From a virus: DNA of 32,868 bases. Shown in pieces: positions 29,687 through 32,868 of the stretch. The notes beneath the pieces were generated by a model, which saw only the letters and a program-made list of their open reading frames with translations, made no database searches and had not been told where the DNA came from. A program made the translations under genes and the position numbers. The stretch spans positions 1-32,868 of the IMG/VR virus record IMGVR_UViG_3300015374_000866. The stretch is one strand, 5' to 3'. How positions within the stretch are numbered: position 1 is the first letter of the stretch; every line of letters starts with the position of its first letter.

Positions 29687-30220
29687 TCAGAAGGCGAGCT
29701 GCACCAGCCTGTCGCTGAACACGTCGCCGATGTCGCGCAGCACCAGCGTGCAGGCCCCCGACTGAGGGCTGCGCTCGAGCAGCACCAGGCCTTTCTTGCT
29801 GTAGCCGGCGTGCTGCCAGCCTGCCTCGAGGAAGCATTTACCAGCTGGTGCATGCCGGCTGCGGCGCCGCGCGGTCTTCTGCGCGTTCACGTACGTGAAG
29901 TGGCGCTCGTTCGGCCAGCGCTGATCGGCCAGCGCGTCAGCCTCACGGATCAGGTCCGACGACAGCAGGCTCGTCTCGTTACGAAAGATCGTGCAGCACA
30001 CGCCCACCTGGCCATCGAACCGACTGGTGTTGTTCTTGACCCACACGAACAGCGCGCGGTGGTCCTCGGTCATGAGCACCATGTTGAAGCCGGGCCCGAC
30101 GATGTTGAAGTTCCCCGGTCGCCGAAAGGCGAAGTTCTTTTCCGCCGAGTAGTGACGCTGATACAGCAGGAAGGCGCGCGGATCGGAACGATGCGTAGCT
30201 CGCCAGACCGAGACGCTCAC
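29687..30220 (-). CDS. Mom-like/GNAT-fold protein, 177 aa
   Basis: Key motifs are FRNETSLLSSDLIREADAL, then RWPNERHFTYVN, then GKCFLEAGWQHAGYSKKG and LVLLE. This pattern occurs in phage proteins that I associate with the acyltransferase-fold family that includes Mu Mom, which modifies adenine in phage DNA. The start is a GTG at 30220 that overlaps the TGA of the gene before it. It is the last gene of the right-hand operon. DNA modification is inferred. A different acyl-transfer substrate is possible. Confidence 0.6.
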   Translation of the reverse strand: MSVSVWRATHRSDPRAFLLYQRHYSAEKNFAFRRPGNFNIVGPGFNMVLMTEDHRALFVWVKNNTSRFDGQVGVCCTIFRNETSLLSSDLIREADALADQRWPNERHFTYVNAQKTARRRSRHAPAGKCFLEAGWQHAGYSKKGLVLLERSPQSGACTLVLRDIGDVFSDRLVQLAF

Positions 30221-30546
30221 TCGCGCCAGCCCAGAGCACGCGCCATCCTGTGGATGGCAACCTGCAGGCCGATCTCCTCGAGCTGCAGCCGACGCTGCGA
30301 CCACACACGTGCTCGAGACTGCAGACGGAAGACCTGCAGCGTGCCGCTCCAGTACAGCGGCAGGTCGTCCGCGGCGCGCTCGAGATCGGCAATCAGACAC
30401 GCCAGCGCGAGGCGATCCTGACGCCCGCCGCCACGGCCGCCGAGCGAGCCGGTACCGCCCTCGGCGGCCTCCTGCAGTTCGCGCCAGTGGCTCAGGTAGT
30501 ACTCGATCTTCTCGGGGCTGTAGTCCTCGTCGACGTCGACGGTCAT
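30217..30546 (-). CDS. Small helical protein, 109 aa
   Basis: The protein starts MTVDVDEDYSPEKIEYYLSH and has a Gly-rich loop (GTGSLGGRGGG) and two long helices (LALACLIADLERAADDLPLY; WSQRRLQLEEIGLQVAIHRM). No family is recognised. It is coupled to both neighbours by ATGA and GTGA overlaps. Confidence 0.68.
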   Translation of the reverse strand: MTVDVDEDYSPEKIEYYLSHWRELQEAAEGGTGSLGGRGGGRQDRLALACLIADLERAADDLPLYWSGTLQVFRLQSRARVWSQRRLQLEEIGLQVAIHRMARALGWRE

Positions 30547-30809
30547 TCGTACCTCAGCGTGCCGGCCAGGTGCTGCAGCCTCGCCCGCTGCTTCTCGCGC
30601 TGCTCATCCTGCTTCCTGGACTCGGAGTCCTCGAGCTTCCGAAGGACTACGTTGTAGCCGCCCATACGCTCGAGCAGCGCGCGCGCCTCCTCGACGGCAC
30701 CCTGCATGTACGAGGCCTCGCCATACGCAGCGTGCGGACACAGCCACAGCGTGTCCGTGATCTGCAGGAAACGGCACTTGTGTCGGCACTCTGGCTTGAC
30801 GTTAGGCAT
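30543..30809 (-). CDS. Small Cys/His protein, 88 aa
   Basis: From the ATG at 30809 the product reads MPNVKPECRHKCRFLQITDT and then LWLCPHAAYGEASYM, followed by a charged coiled coil (RKLEDSESRKQDEQREKQRA). The CxxxC...CPH cluster may bind a metal. The start overlaps the previous gene's stop by eight bases. The function is unknown. Confidence 0.66.
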   Translation of the reverse strand: MPNVKPECRHKCRFLQITDTLWLCPHAAYGEASYMQGAVEEARALLERMGGYNVVLRKLEDSESRKQDEQREKQRARLQHLAGTLRYE

Positions 30810-31014
30810 GCTGGGTCCACCACAACTCTCTGAGCAGCAGGCTGCGCCGCTCTCTGAGCTCCTCACGCTGCGTGTGCAGCTCGGCCACGCGGTAGAACTG
30901 TCGCCGCGCACACGCGACCTTGGCCCACGTGTCGATGCGCACCAGGTCGTGGGCCAGGGCGCGGCACTCCTGTCGCATGTCGACTTCGACATCATTCAGC
31001 GGTCTGAACAGCAT
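30802..31014 (-). CDS. Small helical protein, 70 aa
   Basis: From the ATG at 31014 the product is an all-helical, Arg/Glu-rich protein (ECRALAHDLVRIDTWAKVAC, then AELHTQREELRERRSLLLRE). The start is well supported by GAGGAGGG about ten bases upstream, inside the end of the nuclease gene. No family is recognised. Confidence 0.66.
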   Translation of the reverse strand: MLFRPLNDVEVDMRQECRALAHDLVRIDTWAKVACARRQFYRVAELHTQREELRERRSLLLRELWWTQHA

Positions 31015-31753
31015 GCGCGCGGACCCTCCTCGGATTCGGGTAGCAGACGTGGTCGTGACCCCAGCGGTCACCGCATTCGGGACAGTAGCCGTGCTTGCCG
31101 TGGCACTCGTACTGGTCGGCCTCGACAGACGCGGCGATGACCTGCATGCGCAGCATGGCCACGTTCCAGGCTGCCACCACCTCGTCGGTCGTCCACTCGC
31201 GCCTGAGGCGCTGCAGCGTGCCCGTGACGCGGTTCATGACGATGTACTCGAAGGCACCGGTGTAGCCCGGCTCCTCGAGCCAGCGCGCCCAGCTGTACAG
31301 GCTCGGCTGCCACGTCTCTTTCTGGGCACGCTCCTGGCTCCACAGACCACGTGTCGTCTTGAAGTCGTAGACGGTGCCGTCGGCGCCCCACAGATCGATG
31401 GCGCCCACCAGAGGCGCCTTCAATTCGACGCTGGTGTCGATGTTGAAGGCGCGCTCGGGATCGCCCTCGAGGCCCAGCTCCATGGCCTGATCCATCAGCT
31501 CGAGGCCCACGCCGGTCAGCGACGGATCGACGTCAAGGTTGTGCTCCTGAGCAAGCGCACGCCACGCCGCGCGGTACGCGCGCTGACCGTCCTCGCCGCG
31601 GTAGTGCGCCTCCAGCCCCTGGTGGACAGCCTGACCGAACGCCACGGCTTCGGTCATCTCGAATGGCTGCTCGTCGACGTAGCGCGCCTTGAAGGCACCG
31701 GGGCACTGGTCCCAGAGCATGAAGCGCGATGCCGACCAGTGCGGCACGATCAT
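30992..31753 (-). CDS. PD-(D/E)XK exonuclease, RecB/Cas4-like, 253 aa
   Basis: The protein has SASRFMLWDQCPGAFKARYV at the start, GQAVHQGLE at 41-48 (His44), LVGAIDLW with Asp120, VYDFKTTRG with Asp130 and Lys132, and the QxxxY motif QPSLY at 149-153. These form the nuclease core of the RecB/Cas4 family. Cys17 plus a C-terminal cluster (C217, C224, C227, C237) may bind an iron-sulphur centre, as in Cas4 and AddB. It probably trims DNA ends in phage recombination or replication. The start is an ATG overlapping the previous stop. Confidence 0.88.
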   Translation of the reverse strand: MIVPHWSASRFMLWDQCPGAFKARYVDEQPFEMTEAVAFGQAVHQGLEAHYRGEDGQRAYRAAWRALAQEHNLDVDPSLTGVGLELMDQAMELGLEGDPERAFNIDTSVELKAPLVGAIDLWGADGTVYDFKTTRGLWSQERAQKETWQPSLYSWARWLEEPGYTGAFEYIVMNRVTGTLQRLRREWTTDEVVAAWNVAMLRMQVIAASVEADQYECHGKHGYCPECGDRWGHDHVCYPNPRRVRAHAVQTAE

Positions 31754-32550
31754 GACGCCACCTCCCATCGAGTAGGGCAGTCCTGGCACAGCGGCAGCCA
31801 GGGCTGCAGCGTGCCCTGCTTCTCGTAGCCTGGCGTGCGGAACTGCCCCCAGTTCGGCCAGGCGCCGGCGTTAAAAACTTCCTGCTCGAGCGCGCGTATC
31901 TGCGCTCGGACCTCCGGATAGAAGAAACCGATCTGGCCCAACTCGCCCGACTCGGGCATGTTGGCGAAACAACCGCACAGGCACTCGCCACTCATGTGCA
32001 GGGCGTCGACGACAGGATTGCGCGGCAGTCCCGCCGACTCGATCAGGTCCTCTTTGTCGGCGTGACTGAAGTCAATGATCGGATTGACCCATACCTGCGA
32101 TTTGCGCCGCCGCATCACCTGGATGCTGCCCATACGGATACGGCTCTCCTGCCGACGTGCGCCGGCCACCAGCATGATGCGATCGAGGCGCTGCTGCTTG
32201 TGCATGCGCACCAGGTCCTCGACGCGCCGCTCTTTGAGTAAGCGATATACCACCGAGTGCTGCTGGGCGCCTGCGGGAAAGCCGTGCCGCAGCACCTGGC
32301 TGCGGTACACCTCGGGGTCGGTGCGCAGCTCGAGCAGCGGCCAGCCTAGCTCTTGGCACGTGCGTCTGACGTACTGGCGCGTCTGCTCGATGCCAATGCC
32401 CGTGTTGATGTGAACTGCAGCTGTGAAGTGCGGATCCTGGGCGGCGATATACGTCGAGCACAGCGAGTCGTGCCCGCCGCTGAACATGCCGAAGACGTGC
32501 GTCGGGTGATACTCGGCGATCGCCGACTCGAGGACCTCCCGCGGCGTCAC
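31750..32550 (-). CDS. PAPS reductase-like PP-loop protein 1, 266 aa
   Basis: The PP-loop motif SGGHDS lies at residues 24-29 (from the GTG at 32550), followed by HINTGIGIEQTRQYVRRTC and GARRQESRIRMGS, as in the phage PAPS reductase family. The C-terminal half has GECLCGC (C190, C192, C194) and CQDC (C255, C258), a possible iron-sulphur or zinc site. The family activates substrates with ATP, and some members take part in sulphur transfer to nucleic acids. The start overlaps the previous gene's TGA (GTGA). It is the second of two tandem paralogues. Confidence 0.82.
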   Translation of the reverse strand: MTPREVLESAIAEYHPTHVFGMFSGGHDSLCSTYIAAQDPHFTAAVHINTGIGIEQTRQYVRRTCQELGWPLLELRTDPEVYRSQVLRHGFPAGAQQHSVVYRLLKERRVEDLVRMHKQQRLDRIMLVAGARRQESRIRMGSIQVMRRRKSQVWVNPIIDFSHADKEDLIESAGLPRNPVVDALHMSGECLCGCFANMPESGELGQIGFFYPEVRAQIRALEQEVFNAGAWPNWGQFRTPGYEKQGTLQPWLPLCQDCPTRWEVAS

Positions 32551-32868
32551 GACTCGTCCCACAAACTGAGTTGGCACGAGGTACACAGCGGCTGCTTGGG
32601 GTTCAGGCGCGCGCTGTAGCGGCGCCGCTGTGTTGGGCCGCCGGCCCACTGCCAGTGCTCGAGGCCGAGTGAGAGTGCCGTGGTCTGCAGACGCGCGTAA
32701 CGCTCGCCCGCCTCCGGGTAGAAGAACGCGATCTCCTGCAGCTCAGCGTAGTTGGCCAGCGCACCGCACAGGCACTCGCCCGAACGGTGGCAATTGACCG
32801 ACACCGGATTTCGTCCCAGTCGATTCTCGAGAAGGAAATCGAGGCAATTTGCTTTGTCCCAGTCGCGA
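32547..32868 (-). CDS. PAPS reductase-like protein 2, C-terminal part only
   Basis: The visible C-terminus reads RDWDKANCLDFLLENRLGRN at the window edge, then PVSVNCHRSGECLCGALANY and a LNPKQPLCTSCQLS end. The GECLCG and CxxC elements line up with the C-terminus of the next gene, so the two are tandem paralogues. The PP-loop should lie beyond the right edge. The stop overlaps the next GTG start. Confidence 0.78.
   Translation of the reverse strand, partial: RDWDKANCLDFLLENRLGRNPVSVNCHRSGECLCGALANYAELQEIAFFYPEAGERYARLQTTALSLGLEHWQWAGGPTQRRRYSARLNPKQPLCTSCQLSLWDES

Noticed and set aside
31750-32550. QueC-like 7-deazaguanine enzyme as the identity of the PP-loop protein
   Set aside because: QueC shares the SGG-x-DS loop, but HINTGIGIEQTRQYV and the GECLCG segment fit the phage PAPS reductase type better, and no other queuosine genes are present.

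Overview
The window is a GC-rich piece of a tailed double-stranded DNA phage (Caudoviricetes) or prophage. The hallmark genes are a large terminase, a portal protein, an HK97-fold major capsid protein and collagen-like tail fibres. No integrase, ribosomal RNA, tRNA or bacterial housekeeping gene is visible. The host cannot be named. High GC, frequent GTG starts and genes that look leaderless (a -10-like TANNNT hexamer 6-8 bases before the start codon and no Shine-Dalgarno) suggest a GC-rich bacterium such as an actinobacterium or a deinococcal/chloroflexal lineage. That is inference only.

Layout. (1) From about 26331 down to the left edge lies a minus-strand structural operon. In its own reading direction it runs: small terminase; two tiny Cys-pair proteins; large terminase; a fibre-like protein; a 28-codon micro-gene; portal; a lysozyme-domain protein with a tape-measure motif; a Gln/Tyr-rich protein; a tiny membrane protein; a 1861-residue virion protein with lysozyme-like and C39-peptidase-like domains; a protein with seven NPNY repeats; a scaffold-like protein; the major capsid protein; an acidic micro-protein; a small Lys-rich protein; three tandem paralogous small proteins; neck/tail proteins; collagen-like fibres; and further tail proteins. 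Most neighbours are joined by ATGA, GTGA or TGATG stop/start overlaps. The late order is unusual because the large internal proteins sit between the portal and the scaffold. (2) Two plus-strand HNH endonuclease genes interrupt this operon, one at the 5' end of the capsid gene and one at the 5' end of the 682-residue tail gene. (3) From 26444 to 29606 a plus-strand operon encodes a GP88-like protein, several small unknown proteins, an HTH protein and two tiny membrane proteins. It ends at a clear intrinsic terminator. (4) From the right edge down to 29687 a second minus-strand operon encodes two tandem PAPS-reductase-like PP-loop proteins, a PD-(D/E)XK nuclease, three small proteins and a Mom-like acyltransferase-fold protein. 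This looks like a nucleic-acid modification/processing module.

The main points for follow-up are these. Four TGTTTCACG sites, one matching the bacterial parS consensus at 14 of 16 positions, sit at the promoters of the divergent operons. A GGTTGGCACCC-type element recurs just before start codons in the plus operon. The HNH insertion at 3345-3845 is flanked by a duplicated but synonymously recoded gene start. The capsid gene has a conserved N-terminal segment with no start codon next to the other HNH gene. The right-hand modification-type operon carries a tandem PP-loop gene pair.

All assignments were made by reading the sequence by eye. No database search was run.
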